Shown here: positions 12,001 to 20,755 of the stretch, one piece after another
Position numbering within the stretch: the first letter of the stretch is position 1
Layout: each line of letters begins with the position of its first letter
Assembly: GCA_958450365.1 (NCBI GenBank)
Contig: CAUEEP010000253.1
Span: 268,485-332,484 of the forward strand
Length of the DNA stretch: 64,000 nt
Reading direction: 5' to 3'
Origin: Mesorhabditis belari
Taxonomy: Eukaryota > Nematoda > Chromadorea > Rhabditida > Rhabditidae
The notes under the pieces: model-generated
Told to the model about the DNA's origin: nothing
The model's database searches: none
Seen by the model: only the letters and a program-made list of their open reading frames with translations
Made by a program: the position numbers and the translations under genes

Positions 12001-15000
12001 CAAGGTCCGAACGCAGGCCAGGACCTGGCCCTACTTTGCCTGCAGGTTTTTAAAAAAAGTATTTTTTCAGCCCTAGACAAAAGGCTTCTGGCAAGCTTCT
12101 AGCAAGCTTCTGACAAGCTTTTGACAAGCTAATTGCAAGCTAATTATAAGCAAACTTCAAGCAAAGTCAGAAGCCAGGCCTGGCCTGAACTGAGCCGGGG
12201 AAATTGTTTTGAAATTTTGAAAGTATTGTATTGAAACAACCCCTAGCTAAAGATATTTCGCTTTTATTCATGAATATTCTTTATTTCAAGATACTAAATA
12301 GAAATCTTTACATATTACATTATTTTTTCTTCTTCTCGAATTGTATCTTTTCCAGATCAACCCTCCCAAGAGCAACCGGTCGGCGAGATCTCGGTGACTG
12401 TCGATCTCTTCAGTCATCCAGCAACTGGAGAACAAAAGCTCACGATAAAGAGTTCGTTTTGAAAATAGTGCATTGAAAATAGTGCATTGAAAATAGTGCA
12501 TTGAAAATAGTGCAATTTATTATGCTAATTTGCATTTATTATGCTAATTTGCATTTAATAAGTATAATAATTTCTTAATAAACTTCTTAACAAACTTCTT
12601 AATAAAGAAACTTAGAACATTTTAAATCTAAAAATTTCAGTCTATGCCGCGAACGATCTCCGCTGGCAGACCACCTCCGTCTTCAAGCCGTTTGTTGAAG
12701 TGCATTTGGTGAGTGAGCTGGATAAGAATATCTAAAAATATCTAAAAATAACTAATAAATAAATAAATAACTAATAAATAACTAATATCTAGAAATAATC
12801 AACCTTTAGATAGAAACTAGATGTGCAGTGTGTGAGAGAATACCGATTGGGACGATGATTATTGGATATTTATTCTGAATCTAGCACAATACTAATCTAG
12901 CGAGAAAATACAATAAAATCGAATCAATCGTTGGTTCAGTGTTTCATAGCAATACGAAAAGGCAATACGAAAGGAATATACGGAAAGAATATGAAAGGGA
13001 TAATATAAAGCTGGCTCCGTCCCTTTTATCCGTCCCTTTATCATAAAAGCAATCTTTTAGAGGCGGGACAAGAAGATCAGACATTCAAATCAAAACATTA
13101 AATAAGATTTCACAGAAAAGAGCCACTTTTCTGCACACTAGATTATTAATCTGTATCAAACTCCAGGTTGGACCCCATTTGGCCGACAAGAAGCGTCGTG
13201 TGGCCACGAAATCCCGACAGGGTGAATGGGCACCCAAATTCAACGAGACTTTCCATTTGTGAGTGTTTAAAATTGGCATTTAGACTTGAAGTATACTGTG
13301 AAAGTGGGAGGGATTACTGTAGGTTTATAAAAACAGCTTTAAAGCAGTTCTCAAGTACAGTTCTCAAGTACAGTACTCAAAGCAGAGTTGAGCAAAGCAA
13401 ACGTTTCAAATTGGCTTCCAGGATTACTGTAGACTTTTCTACTTTTTTCTACAGTACAATAGAAAGACAGTAATTAAAGCTACAGTACATAAATAGCACT
13501 CGATGTACACTGTAAAGTGCTGAAAGTACTGGAAGATTACGGTAGATTTTTACAGAATAAATGACGCCAGGGTGAGCTCTTACAGAATCTCTTCAACTTA
13601 CCTGACTAAAGAGCATCGCCAGGCGCCCATGACTTTTCCGCTCATGACTTTTCCTTTTCCTTTTCCATGACCGTTGCACGTTTTCTGACTCCGAATCTGA
13701 CCCAAATTACATTAGAACAGTAAGGTAAATTGGTAGTAAGGAACAGTAAGGTAAATCCAAAGCCGTAGTCTGCGGACTACAGCCCTCAAGGGCCGTAATC
13801 TGCGGCTTTGGCGATGTTGGCTAGTTAACTTCGTTGTGAAAAGTGAACTCAAATAAGGAGGCCTAAAAACCTAAAAGTCTAAAAGTCTAAAAGTCTAAGC
13901 CTAAAAGTCTAAAAGTCTAAAATATCTCAGCAGCCCTCAAGGGCAAAAACTGAATTCGAATTTGGATTCGGAATCAGCCTAGTCGATTCTATAAGATGGA
14001 ATTGGTCACGTTTTAAAAAGTCACGAGCGCCTGGCGACGTTTCCTAAGTCGACGCTCCCTAGTGAGTCGCAAAGTCTTACTGTAAATTCTGATTTCAGAT
14101 TCTTGGGCAACGAGGGTGAGCCGGAGCACTACGAGTTGATGTTCCAAGTGAAAGACTACTGTTTGATGCGAGAGGATCGAATTGTTGGTGTGGGAGTGCT
14201 GCAGTTGGCGCAAGTCGTCGAAGCTGGTGAGTCTAGGCAGTGGATACATCGAAAAAATAAGACAATAAGACAAGTGATTGAGAAGAGGGTCCGCTTAGGA
14301 GTGCTTTGGTCGCACAGTTACAGGGTACAGCTACAGGGTACAGCTACAGGGCACAGCTACAGGGCACAGCTACAGGGTACAGCTACAGGGCACAGTTACA
14401 GGGCACAGTTACAGGGTACAGTTGCAGGGCACAGTTACAAGGTACAGTTACAGGGCACAAATGGCTTTTTGAGGCTCAAATGTATAAACCCATCACTTCA
14501 CAATTATTTCCTCAGGGGCGCTTTGGTCTATTGAAGTGATGGGTTTATACATTTGAGCCTAAAAAGCCATTTGAGCCTAAAAAACAAGATAAAGCATAAC
14601 TTCATTTGGATTATACAAATAAACACAACAAATCGTTTTTAAATGCAAGCCGAATACGAAAATTGACTAATTTTTATCTATTGGTCTATTGATCTATTGG
14701 AATCTATTTATTTATCTATCTATAGTAACTTCTAGTTTTTAAATGTTTGAGCTTTATAAACAGCTCAATTATGAGCTTTATAAACATTAAAATTTATAAA
14801 ATAATAACTTTATAAAGATTTAAAAACTAATCCAACTTAATTTATGAAGAATTTCTAAAAAAAGAACAAAAAAAAGGAAAGAAAAATGGGCTATTGGGGA
14901 CCTCAAGAGGCACTTTTTCGCCCCTCCCTCTAGATGCTCTTTGGCCGAGTGGTTAGCGGTCTGACCAACGAGGCGGTCTCGCCCGAGTTCAATCCCGCTC

Positions 15001-15573
15001 TTTGCAGGTGGATCGCTCAATCAATGGGTTCAATTGGGAACTCGACTGCACATTGATGAGACTGGATTGATTCTGTTGAGGATTTTGAGTCAACGCCAGA
15101 ATGATGAGGTTTGGGTGTGGCTGTGATGCATAAATGAATTTACTGATCATTGTTGAATGAAAAGATTCCCCGGCTGAGCCATGTTTTTTGTGGTTTTTGT
15201 CGGGGAAAGCTGGATTGGATGGAATTGGATGGAAGGATGGAATAGGTTACCTAAAGTTTCTTAGGCTTTACAGCACAAAGCTCAACTTTGTAAACGTCTC
15301 CTTTCTAATGCACTGAATTCCTCGGTTTTCTTGCGAAATGCGAGAAAAAACTGAAATCTCGAATTTTTCTCGCATTTCGCAAGAAAACTGAAGAATTCAG
15401 TGCACTAGAAAGATTGTGTTTACAATTTTTTGAGCACAAAGTACACTAGAAAGAATGTACTTTATTCTACACATTTCCAGATGGCCAAAGAGTTCGTGAA
15501 GTTGAAATCGGAGTGTCGCTACGAGACCGAAGGCACGCTACAAGCTTCGGTCAGCTCACACAAGCTCACATAA
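21..15573 (+). CDS. unc-13: UNC-13/Munc13 synaptic vesicle priming protein, C-terminal 723 residues (partial)
   Basis: UNC-13 opens syntaxin through its MUN domain and primes synaptic vesicles at the presynaptic membrane. Twenty-three phase-compatible exons were joined: 21-110, 322-390, 3285-3437, 4780-4855, 4904-5030, 6936-7016, 7090-7195, 7893-7958, 8083-8183, 8273-8336, 9007-9063, 9168-9272, 9354-9455, 9917-9988, 10419-10517, 10614-10691, 10776-10923, 12356-12451, 12641-12708, 13167-13258, 14099-14226, 15008-15108, 15481-15573 (TAA). Family landmarks include [33 protein letters not shown] and SLYTQ in the MUN domain. A C2 domain follows from about residue 535 ([25 protein letters not shown]), and the end is [11 protein letters not shown] then [10 protein letters not shown]. 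The 5' half lies left of the window. Exon 6 uses an unusual TTTAAG acceptor. The 48-nt intron 4856-4903 is in frame and could be misread as coding. Introns reach 2.9 kb and are full of repeats. Confidence 0.96.
546..1487 (-). mobile_element. Tc1-like transposon, decayed, with 25-bp terminal inverted repeats
   Basis: Matching ends CAGGGTGCGGCCAAAATATC (546 onward, and its complement ending at 1487) lie between TA dinucleotides, the target of the Tc1/mariner superfamily. The minus strand carries a broken transposase in two overlapping frames (1331-864, then 946-668). Visible motifs are [29 protein letters not shown] and then [10 protein letters not shown] in the other frame, so a frameshift separates the second and third catalytic regions. 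The N-terminal DNA-binding domain is missing. The element sits inside the 491-2143 minisatellite. Confidence 0.85.
1490..2143. repeat. AACCAAATAGGAATCAAATAAG minisatellite
   Basis: Degenerate tandem copies of a unit of about 10-11 bp (AACCAAATAA, AATCAAATAG). Similar copies occur at 505-543, left of the Tc1-like insertion, and at 2543-2632. The array was therefore interrupted by the transposon, by the foldback element 1677-1913 and by a mariner fragment. It lies in unc-13 intron 2. Confidence 0.85.
1677..1913. mobile_element. Foldback MITE, ACCGTATTTCTTCGAATAG family, copy 1 (right arm deleted)
   Basis: Inverted arms begin ACCGTATTTCTTCGAATAGA and are bordered by TA. A complete second copy lies at 58218-58508. 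Compared with it, copy 1 has lost about 50 bp of the right arm next to the terminus. The arms otherwise pair around a short centre near TGTTAGCTCATGTGG. Confidence 0.85.
2144..2545 (-). pseudogene. mariner transposase C-terminal fragment
   Basis: The minus strand 2553-2218 encodes a mariner-type C-terminus with [18 protein letters not shown] and [18 protein letters not shown]. The catalytic HDNARPH motif reads QHNARPH, so the second catalytic Asp is His. The N-terminal two thirds are absent and the left junction runs into the minisatellite. It is a dead fragment in unc-13 intron 2. Confidence 0.8.
2732..2868. mobile_element. Short foldback MITE, TTTGTGCTCAAATTTG family, copy 1
   Basis: Imperfect inverted repeat: GTACTTTGTGTTCAAATTTG at the left and a matching complement near 2842-2868. 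Other members occur at 15270-15444, 15640-15770, 33398-33572 and 39399-39670. They share the terminal motif and an inner GTGCACTGAATTC-like block. Confidence 0.65.
2983..3217 (+). mobile_element. 5S-rRNA-derived SINE with 15-bp target-site duplication
   Basis: The 235-bp element is flanked by exact copies of TATTTAAGATGTTAA (2968-2982 and 3218-3232). That is the mark of target-primed retroposition. Its head contains CCCGTCCGATCTGCCAAGTT followed by GAGCAGCGTCGG and GGTTAGT, which reads like the central 5S rRNA promoter region (box A to box C). It is followed by GGGTTCGACTCCCATGGG, which resembles a tRNA B box and T arm. A unique body follows, ending GCGAAGACAGATCAAATC and a short ATTT-repeat tail. 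The 5S likeness was read by eye. No second copy was seen in the window. Confidence 0.8.
3555..3603. repeat. Possible non-LTR retrotransposon end fragment
   Basis: The string ATCTACTATATATAAAAGAG followed by AAGTGTCTGCCTGTTTGT resembles the terminal segment of RTE-type retrotransposons read in reverse. A similar reversed motif occurs near 55245-55285. No coding remnant is present, so this is a tentative identification. Confidence 0.25.
3706..3780 (-). pseudogene. tRNA-like sequence, probably a tRNA pseudogene
   Basis: The minus strand has a good D-arm (GGCG...TGCC), a perfect T arm (CCGGGTTCGATTCCCGG) and nearly matched ends (GGTGACT / GGTTCACC). The anticodon stem does not pair and the acceptor stem has mismatches. 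I cannot assign an anticodon. It lies 120 bp from an intact tRNA-Val on the other strand. Confidence 0.45.
3902..3974 (+). tRNA. tRNA-Val (AAC)
   Basis: A complete cloverleaf: acceptor GGTCTCG pairs with CGAGATC (discriminator A). The anticodon stem TCTGT/ACAGA encloses the loop CTAACAC, giving anticodon AAC at 3935-3937. The T arm is GGCGG-TTCGATC-CCGCC. There is no intron and CCA is not encoded, as usual in eukaryotes. A and B box promoters are internal. It lies inside unc-13 intron 3 on the same strand. Confidence 0.96.
4379..4650. repeat. GAAGCTATATTAGCTCTATT tandem array
   Basis: Degenerate units of GAAGCTATATTAGCTCTATT and half-units in unc-13 intron 3. Neighbouring DNA shows no coding signal. 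Confidence 0.85.
5412..5618. repeat. Interstitial telomeric repeat (TTAGGC)n
   Basis: About 190 bp of almost perfect GGCTTA hexamers, the nematode telomere unit, with degenerate GGCTCA units at both edges and one GGCTTAGCTTA slip. It lies inside unc-13 intron 5, roughly 380 bp after exon 5, so it is not at a chromosome end. Confidence 0.95.
6105..6350. repeat. 10-bp array ATCTAGATTT / ATCTAAATTG
   Basis: About 24 copies of a 10-bp unit alternating ATCTAGATTT, ATCTAAATTT and ATCTAAATTG in unc-13 intron 5. Confidence 0.9.
6538..6907. repeat. 10-bp array AACCCGTTAA, 37 copies
   Basis: Perfectly phased decamers AACCCGTTAA with point variants (AACCCATTAA, AACCCGTTAG, AACCCGCTAA). The array ends 28 bp before unc-13 exon 6. 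Variants cluster in a way that suggests local block duplications. Confidence 0.95.
7441..7692. repeat. 17-bp array GATCTAGTCAGGCTGTT
   Basis: About 15 phased copies of a 17-bp unit in unc-13 intron 7. Variant order (GTCGTT, AAGCCGTT, GGCTGTT, GGCCATT, GGCTATT) repeats as a higher-order block of about 119 bp. The next 100 bp (7693-7790) holds a short imperfect inverted repeat starting GCTCCGTTCCCGGAAC. Confidence 0.9.
8501..8905. repeat. 24-bp array GATCTAGATCTGGACTAGAG
   Basis: About 17 copies of a 24-bp unit in unc-13 intron 10. Because 24 is a multiple of three, the minus strand gives a long open frame of repeating DLDPGSSP. This is a by-product of the array and not a gene. Confidence 0.9.
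10015..10300. repeat. Mixed tandem array GATTCCTTTTCGGTACAGATTT and CAGGTAAACTAGACCTGTAA
   Basis: Two intercalated repeat units in unc-13 intron 14. The TTCCTTTTCGGTACAGATTT units flank a core of GGCCAGGTAAACTAG units. Confidence 0.85.
11008..11575. mobile_element. Tc1/mariner-type non-autonomous element, TACAGG(G/C)TGTTCAATATT family
   Basis: Ends TACAGGCTGTTCAATATTTA and the complement TACAAAGTGTTCAGTATTTA are bordered by TA. There are 568 bp and no recognisable transposase. A 5'-truncated relative starts at 47307. It lies in unc-13 intron 17. Confidence 0.75.
11667..11958. mobile_element. Foldback element, AGCCCGTATGCTACGCTTTG ends
   Basis: The left end AGCCCGTATGCTACGCTTTG and the complement of the right end, AGCCTGTATCCTACGCTCCG, pair. 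Inner arms with GATCTTTCCAGGAAAG and CATGGTT also pair. There is no coding potential. The DNA from 11959 to 12355 holds only short AAGCTTCTGGC-type repeats before unc-13 exon 18. Confidence 0.7.
12822..13137. mobile_element. Solo LTR, 316 bp, copy 1
   Basis: It starts TGTGCAGTGTGTGAGAGAAT and ends CCACTTTTCTGCACA (TG...CA), bordered by the 5-bp duplication CTAGA (12817-12821 and 13138-13142). A second copy at 33757-34603 has a different 5-bp duplication. No internal retrotransposon region remains. It lies 29 bp upstream of unc-13 exon 20. Confidence 0.85.
13757..13935. repeat. Small hairpin and AAAGTCTAAAAGTCT repeats
   Basis: CCAAAGCCGTAGTCTGCGG pairs with CCGTAATCTGCGGCTTTGG near 13792-13812. 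It is followed by short AAAAGTCT direct repeats. Both lie in unc-13 intron 20; the rest of that intron (13259-14098) shows no gene. Confidence 0.6.
14319..14460. repeat. 12-bp array CAGCTACAGGGT / CAGTTACAGGGC
   Basis: About 12 copies of a 12-bp unit in unc-13 intron 21. It produces open frames of repeating [12 protein letters not shown] peptide in two phases that have no other support. Confidence 0.9.
14936..15007 (+). pseudogene. tRNA-like remnant (Leu/Ser-like head) abutting a splice acceptor
   Basis: TTGGCCGAGTGGTTAGCGG matches the 5' half and D arm of type II (Leu/Ser) tRNAs. A B-box-like GAGTTCAATCCCGCTC follows. The two ends (GCTCTTTG, CGCTCTTTGC) are direct rather than complementary, so no acceptor stem can form. 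The last bases, TTTGCAG, are the acceptor of unc-13 exon 22. Confidence 0.5.
15270..15444. mobile_element. Foldback MITE, TTTGTGCTCAAATTTG family, copy 2
   Basis: Long inverted arms: CTTTCTAATGCACTGAATTC with GGTTTTCTTGCGAAATGCGA, mirrored by the complement ending at GTGCACTAGAAAG. The outer ends read AGCACAAAG / GAGCACAAAGTAC. It ends 36 bp before the last unc-13 exon. Confidence 0.75.
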
Positions 15574-15639
15574 AACATTTCCGATCATTTCCGATCATTT
15601 CCGATCATTTCCGATCGAGTTTCTTTTTATTCTTTGTGC

Positions 15640-15770
15640 GTGTGCTTTGTGCTCGTGGGAAACACGCACATCTGGTGCATTGAATTCGTCATTTTTCTTT
15701 ACTACAAGGGAAATGAAAATTTCAGTGCACTAGAAAGAGTGTTTTTACAAATTTCGAGCTGAAAGTACAC
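15640..15770. mobile_element. Foldback MITE, TTTGTGCTCAAATTTG family, copy 3
   Basis: GTGTGCTTTGTGCTCGTGGG and the inner TGGTGCATTGAATTC pair with AATTTCAGTGCACTAG and GAGCTGAAAGTACAC. It lies in the 3' flank of unc-13, about 70 bp past the stop codon. AATAATAAAAG just after it (15774-15784) could serve as a poly(A) signal. Confidence 0.6.
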
Positions 15771-15999
15771 AAAATAATAAAAGAAAAATGATTCTTATCA
15801 ACTATTTCTTGACTTTTTCTTGACTTTCTTTGATTTTCATTCTTTTTTTCTAATATAATTTAAGCTTATACTTATCAAATAATCTAAAAAACGGGTGTTT
15901 TTTTTCGTAGTTTTCAATTTAAAACGTAAACTTTGAGCATCTGGTGCAGTTGGGGAGGCGATAATTAGATAAATTGGTGCTACCGTAATCCCAAAATAA

Positions 16000-16440
16000 G
16001 ACTCGGGCTATGGTAAGCCTACTGTAGCCCTATAGAACTGGGATTACTGTAGTGGACTGGGATTATGGCATTGACAGCCATAGTCCTAAGGACAGCTATA
16101 GTCAACTAAGGACAGCCATAGTCCATAGGGCTACAGCATTATTACCGTAGCCCCAGTCCACTACCGTAATCCCAGTCCACTATCGTAATCTCAGTTCACT
16201 ACCTTAGCCTCAGTCCACTACCGTGATCCCAGTCCACTACCGTAATCCCAGTCCACTACCGTAATCCCAGTCCACTACCGTAATCCCAGTCCACTACCTT
16301 AGCCCCAGTCCACTACCGTAATCCCAGTCCACTACCGTAATCCCAGTTCACTACCGTAATCCCAGTTCACTACCGTAATCCCAGTCCACTACCGTAGCCC
16401 CACTTCACTACCGTAATCCCAGTAATCACTTAGCTGCTTA
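16000..16440. repeat. ACTACCGTAATCCCAGTCC array (forward polarity)
   Basis: About 18 units of an 18-19-bp repeat, CCACTACCGTAATCCCAGT, with degenerate copies at the left edge. Its polarity is opposite to the array at 16780-17360. No gene was seen between 15770 and 16000. Confidence 0.9.
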
Positions 16441-16779
16441 CTACTGTAATCTCGAGAATTAGGCTGGACTACGATAGATCTTACGGCTAGCTAAATAGTT
16501 GAATAATACCCCAGAATAGGGAGTACGGTTGATCTGCGTATTCGGCTACGTACGGCTCGAGGCTGGCGTACTTATGGCTGGACTACGGTAGATCTAGCTA
16601 AATAGTAAGAAGACTAGGGTTATAGTAGCCCTTGCTTGAATAACTAAATATTAATTGTCAATATTAACTAAATATTAATGTTAACTATCGTACTCTAAAA
16701 CTTGGACTACGTCGGGCTACGGTAGATCTGAATAAAGACTGAAGCCCCCAGCTGAACGAACTGCTGTAACCTGGGATAT

Positions 16780-17360
16780 ACTGGAAATACGGTAGCCGTT
16801 ACTATTAGCTGAATACTACCGTAAGCCTAACAAAAGCCTAGGGTTACGGTAGCTCTAGGATAATTGGGATTACGGTAGTCCTGGGATAGCTGGGTTACGG
16901 TAGTCCTGAGATAACAGGGTTACGGTAGCTCTAGGATAACCGGGACTACGGTAGCCCTGGGAAAGCTGAGCTACGGTAGTCCTGACATAATTGGGATTAC
17001 GGTAGTCCTGGGATAGCTGGGTTACGGTAGTCCTGAGGTAATTGGGGTTACAGTAGTCCTGGGATAACAGGGTTACGGTAGTCCTGAGGTAATTGGGGTT
17101 ACGGTAGTCCTGGGATAACAGGGTTACGGTAATCCTGAGATAATTGGGGGTACGGTAGTCCTGGGATAGCTGGGTTACGGTAGTCCTGAGGTAACTGGGG
17201 TTACGGTAGTCCTGGGATAACAGGGTTACGGTAGTCCTGAGGTAATTGAGGTTACGGTAGTCCTGGGATAACCGGGTTACGGTAGTCCTGAGATAATTGG
17301 GGGTACGGTAGTCCTGGGATAGCTGGCTTACGGTAGTCCTGAGATAATTGGGATTACGGT
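16780..17360. repeat. GGTTACGGTAGTCCTGGGAT array (reverse polarity)
   Basis: About 20 units of a repeat near 26 bp, TTACGGTAGTCCTGGGATAA followed by CAGGG. The complement of its core, ACTACCGTAACC, matches the core of the preceding array, so the two arrays could pair as one very large hairpin. Spacer 16441-16779 holds degenerate TACGGTAGATC motifs. Confidence 0.9.
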
Positions 17361-17479
17361 AGCCTGGGTACTCAAGTTTAACTGAATACTACCGTAACCC
17401 TAACACAAGGTTACGATAGTCCTTAGCTGCTTACTTAACTGTTTGCTATTGTAACCTCAGCATAAGACCTTACGTTCGG

Positions 17480-18100
17480 CTTACGGTAGCCCTAGGATAA
17501 TTGCCTCCCATGCACCAAATGGATACCGTTTACGTGAAGTTTCCCATTCCGACACTTACCACATAAACAATTATAACCGAATAGCTTTTTAGATTTCCAA
17601 AAAACGATCATAATGTTTGTTTTTTTTAATATTTTTTGATACATTCTTCACCGGTCCTCGATTTCACTCTAAACTCTCTCCTTTGCTTCAACTTATTCGA
17701 CCAAAACAAAATCCCTAATTGACCACATTTTTTTTGGAATTTTCACCGATTCTCAAATGAATATTTTTCCAATTTTTTCAAATTTTCCAATTTTTCTTAA
17801 TTTTTCATAAATTTTGATAAACTTCTATTTGCTTTTCGCCTTTCGTTAGAAGAAATTTGTGTTTTATCTTTCTTTTGTACTTTTTGTACGGTAACTTTCG
17901 ACTTTTCCCCACCCCCCGTTTCAGTCAGTGCCTTTGTTCAGCTAATAAAAGTTTTATCTCTCACACCCCTCACACGTAATTTCATAAATTTCTTCCATAC
18001 CAACAAAAGAGTCTTCAATGCTGTTCTTTTCTTGCGGCAAAGCTCTCAAAAAGAAGCTTTTCGAAATGTGGATCTCGATGATGTGGCATGTGAAGAAATA
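17480..18100. other. Intergenic AT-rich stretch, no gene recognised
   Basis: Pyrimidine- and T-rich DNA between the 16-17 kb arrays and the 17-bp array at 18102. A short open stretch near 18018-18100 (MLFFSCGKALKKK) has no splice or family support. Confidence 0.6.
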
Positions 18101-18101
18101 T

Positions 18102-18330
18102 TTAGGTCCGAGGGGAACTAGAGTTCGAGGGGAACTAGAGTTCGAGGGGAACTAGAGTTCGAGGGGAACTAGAGTTCGAGGGGAACTAGAGTTCGAGGGG
18201 AACTAGAGTTCGAGGGGAACTAGAGTTCGAGGGGAACTAGAGTTCGAGGGGAACTAGAGTTCGAGGGGAACTAGAGTTCGAGGGGAACTAGAGTTCGAGG
18301 GGAACTAGAGTCCGAGGAAACTAGAGTCCG
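18102..18330. repeat. 17-bp array AGTTCGAGGGGAACTAG
   Basis: Thirteen almost identical 17-bp copies, then three degenerate AGTCCGAGGAAACTAG units. The near identity suggests a very recent expansion. Confidence 0.95.
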
Positions 18331-18533
18331 AGGAAACTAGAGTCCGATAACCCCGATAATGGGCACTTTCCACTAATCATTTTCGACTTTCGGCCAGTCG
18401 ATCGACGAATTTCCGTAGTTTCTTCCAAAACAATTTGAATTTAACTTTCTAAAAACATATTTTGCTCAGTTCTGCCTGTGTCCAACACCTTTGCCTCATC
18501 TCTAACTGTGTTCGTCAATCTTTTGCGTAAACT

Positions 18534-18539
18534 TTTATT
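18534..18539 (-). terminator. Poly(A) signal of the PA-domain gene
   Basis: AATAAA on the minus strand, 35 nt after the proposed TGA stop codon of the PA-domain gene. Confidence 0.6.
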
Positions 18540-18573
18540 CAATGCATCAACTTTCTGTGGATTCCGTGAAGTC

Positions 18574-20256
18574 TCACAAGTTATCCGTCTCTTCGATGAG
18601 CTGTAAATGCGAAGAAGCTATTAAATAAAGGAATTTTGACTATCAAAGACTTATCAGATATCAGATACCTTTATCAGATAGCCTTTTTCCACCGGGAAAC
18701 GTTTCAAAATTGTCTGGCTCGATGCGTGGCTGATCAGCAACGACGGGATTTTCACCTCAAATATGTTTTCGATTGTGAACATTGTGAACATTGTGAAGGG
18801 TTGATAGAGAGATCATTGTGAATGCTTGTACAAGCCAAATCAGCCGATCCACCACTGCCCATCATCATCGGCGCTTCACCCTCGTTGTTTGCAACAATCA
18901 TTGCCATGAAGCCGGCTTTCTATTGTTTTTTGTTTGCTATAGTAAGACTGGGATTCGATTAATGCGTAATCAAGAGTTGCAGGGTCGTCTTTTGACATAA
19001 AAACACTTGGTTTTATAGGTTGTAACAATGCTAAGAAGCTATGTAACAATGCTAAGAGCGTCTAACGCTATTACGGGCTACCTGAGAGTGCCACGTCTTT
19101 TGCGAGAAGCAACAGTCACCGCGTTGGACTAGAGCAAAGTTGGTGGCACAATCACTCGAGTTTGTTGTTGGCACCTTGAACAAAAACTATTGTTGAAATG
19201 TTCGATAAGGCTCGAGAGAAACTAGGGTACAACCTTTCAGCCTTTTTTCTGATCCTGTTAATGATCCTGTTAATGTTGAACGACTCAGCGACGTATTACA
19301 AGGTGAGTGAAAATTATTGGTCACCTCTATAATTCTTGGTCGCTTCTAAGCCTTGTAATTTTTTTTGAAAACGTCCATGAAGATAAATTTCATTGTAAAA
19401 CAATGAAAATAATTCAGAAAAACAAAAAAAAAGTTAATAAAACTCGGTCTGAACTTCTTTTGCTCGGAAGATTACTTGGAAAACTCGTGAAGATTACTTG
19501 GAAAAAATAGAACGCGCGCCGCAGGCAATCTTCATCAAAATCGCTTCAATCTTTCGTTTAAAGCTGATATGAAAATCACTTTAAATCTTTATTTGAGTCA
19601 TATTTTAATAGTTCTTTGTTTTAATTTAGCAAAATAAAGCTTCTGGATAGACTACAAAATTGAACAGACAGACAAAATTGAACAGAGGGTCAGTGCTGCA
19701 CAGTCCAAGCTAGAGTTTGTTTCTCTCGGTTAATGCGTTTCCTAAAACGCGCGCTCTAAAATCATTATCCCAAAAATATCATTCGAAATAATTAAGAGTT
19801 GGGATCATTTCATGGGAAAACTTTGTTTTTATACATTTTTTGAAAGCTCTTTTCAAGGGCTACACAATGGTAATATTAATATTTAGAAATACGGTAAAGA
19901 CAAGGGAGTTACAGACGCGCGAAAGTGACGATCTTTTTCCAAATATGATATTTCATTGTCCAGTAGTGTAAGAGTTAGTCCCCTTCATTCACTCACTTGG
20001 ACACTCGAACAGGCAAGAGCTGGACGAACTTTGTGCAGACATCCAATCGAAGAGTTTTTGGAAATCAAAGAGGAAATATCTCCTCCAAAATCCGCTCCAT
20101 TTGCCTCACATCGGTAGACGACTGTCTGCGATGAGTCTAGCTGAAAAAAAAAAGAGTACTTGCGAACTTTTGCTAACATTTTTTTCCACTCACCACTTCG
20201 ACAAAAAGTTTAGCAACGGTGAAGTGAACGAAGGGAATCAAAGAAACAAAAAACAT
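18574..20256 (-). CDS. Small secreted protease-associated (PA) domain protein
   Basis: Six minus-strand exons: 20256-20194, 20140-19997, 19174-19082, 18919-18836, 18755-18669, 18600-18574 (TGA), giving 165 residues. Residues 1-15 (MFFVSLIPFVHFTVA) form a signal peptide. The rest fits a PA domain: CATNFALVQRGDC (about 78-90), KAGFMAMIVANNEGE (101-115), then VKIPSLLISHAS (129-140). PA domains bind peptides or protein partners in secretory and vacuolar proteins. The length suits a stand-alone PA protein of the PRADC1 kind, but that relationship is inferred. The junction between exons 4 and 5 uses a GC donor (TTG|GCTTGT); all other junctions are GT-AG in phase 0. An A-to-M start 25 bp from a foldback element leaves little room for a promoter. 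Confidence 0.75.
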
Positions 20257-20280
20257 TCTAAAGCCACTAACACTTAAACC

Positions 20281-20755
20281 GGGAGTGAGACAAATGCGAC
20301 CTTTTTTTGCCGCACCTTGCCCATTAGCGCACCTTTTTTCGCGTTTTAAAAAAGCTCTAAAAAGCTAATATTAATCAATTTCTATTCCAAAAGTTGTTTT
20401 TCTAGGTAATTTTAGGGCGTAGAATCGAAATTTTGGCATATCAGAGCTTGTGGAAACAAACGGACCGAGTTATACAAAGAGAAAAATCGACAATTTGTAA
20501 ATCAACAATTTTCTGTAATTTGATCTAGCCGTTTTGTCTTTCAAATTGGTTCCACACGCTCTGATATGTCAAAATTTGAATTCGACACCCTCAAATTACC
20601 TAGAAAAACAACATTTGGAATAGAAATTGGTTAATATTAGCTTTTTAGAACTTTTTTAAAAAACGCGAAAAAAGGTGCGCTAATGGGCAAGGTGCGGAAA
20701 AAAAGGTGCGCAAATGTCCGGGTGCGCAAAAAAAGGTCGCATTTGTCCCACTCCC
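20281..20755. mobile_element. 475-bp foldback MITE with 8-bp target duplication (hAT-like)
   Basis: Long inverted arms start GGGAGTGAGACAAATGCGAC and end with the matching complement. They are flanked by exact CTTAAACC (20273-20280 and 20756-20763). An 8-bp duplication is typical of hAT-type transposases. The arms pair over about 200 bp each, with GCGCACC motifs near both ends. It sits 25 bp upstream of the PA-domain gene start codon. Confidence 0.85.

Noticed and set aside
19198..19306. Signal-anchor-like exon MFDKAREKLGYNLSAFF with a good GTGAGT donor
   Set aside because: It lies inside an intron of the well-supported minus-strand PA-domain gene and no following exon was found.
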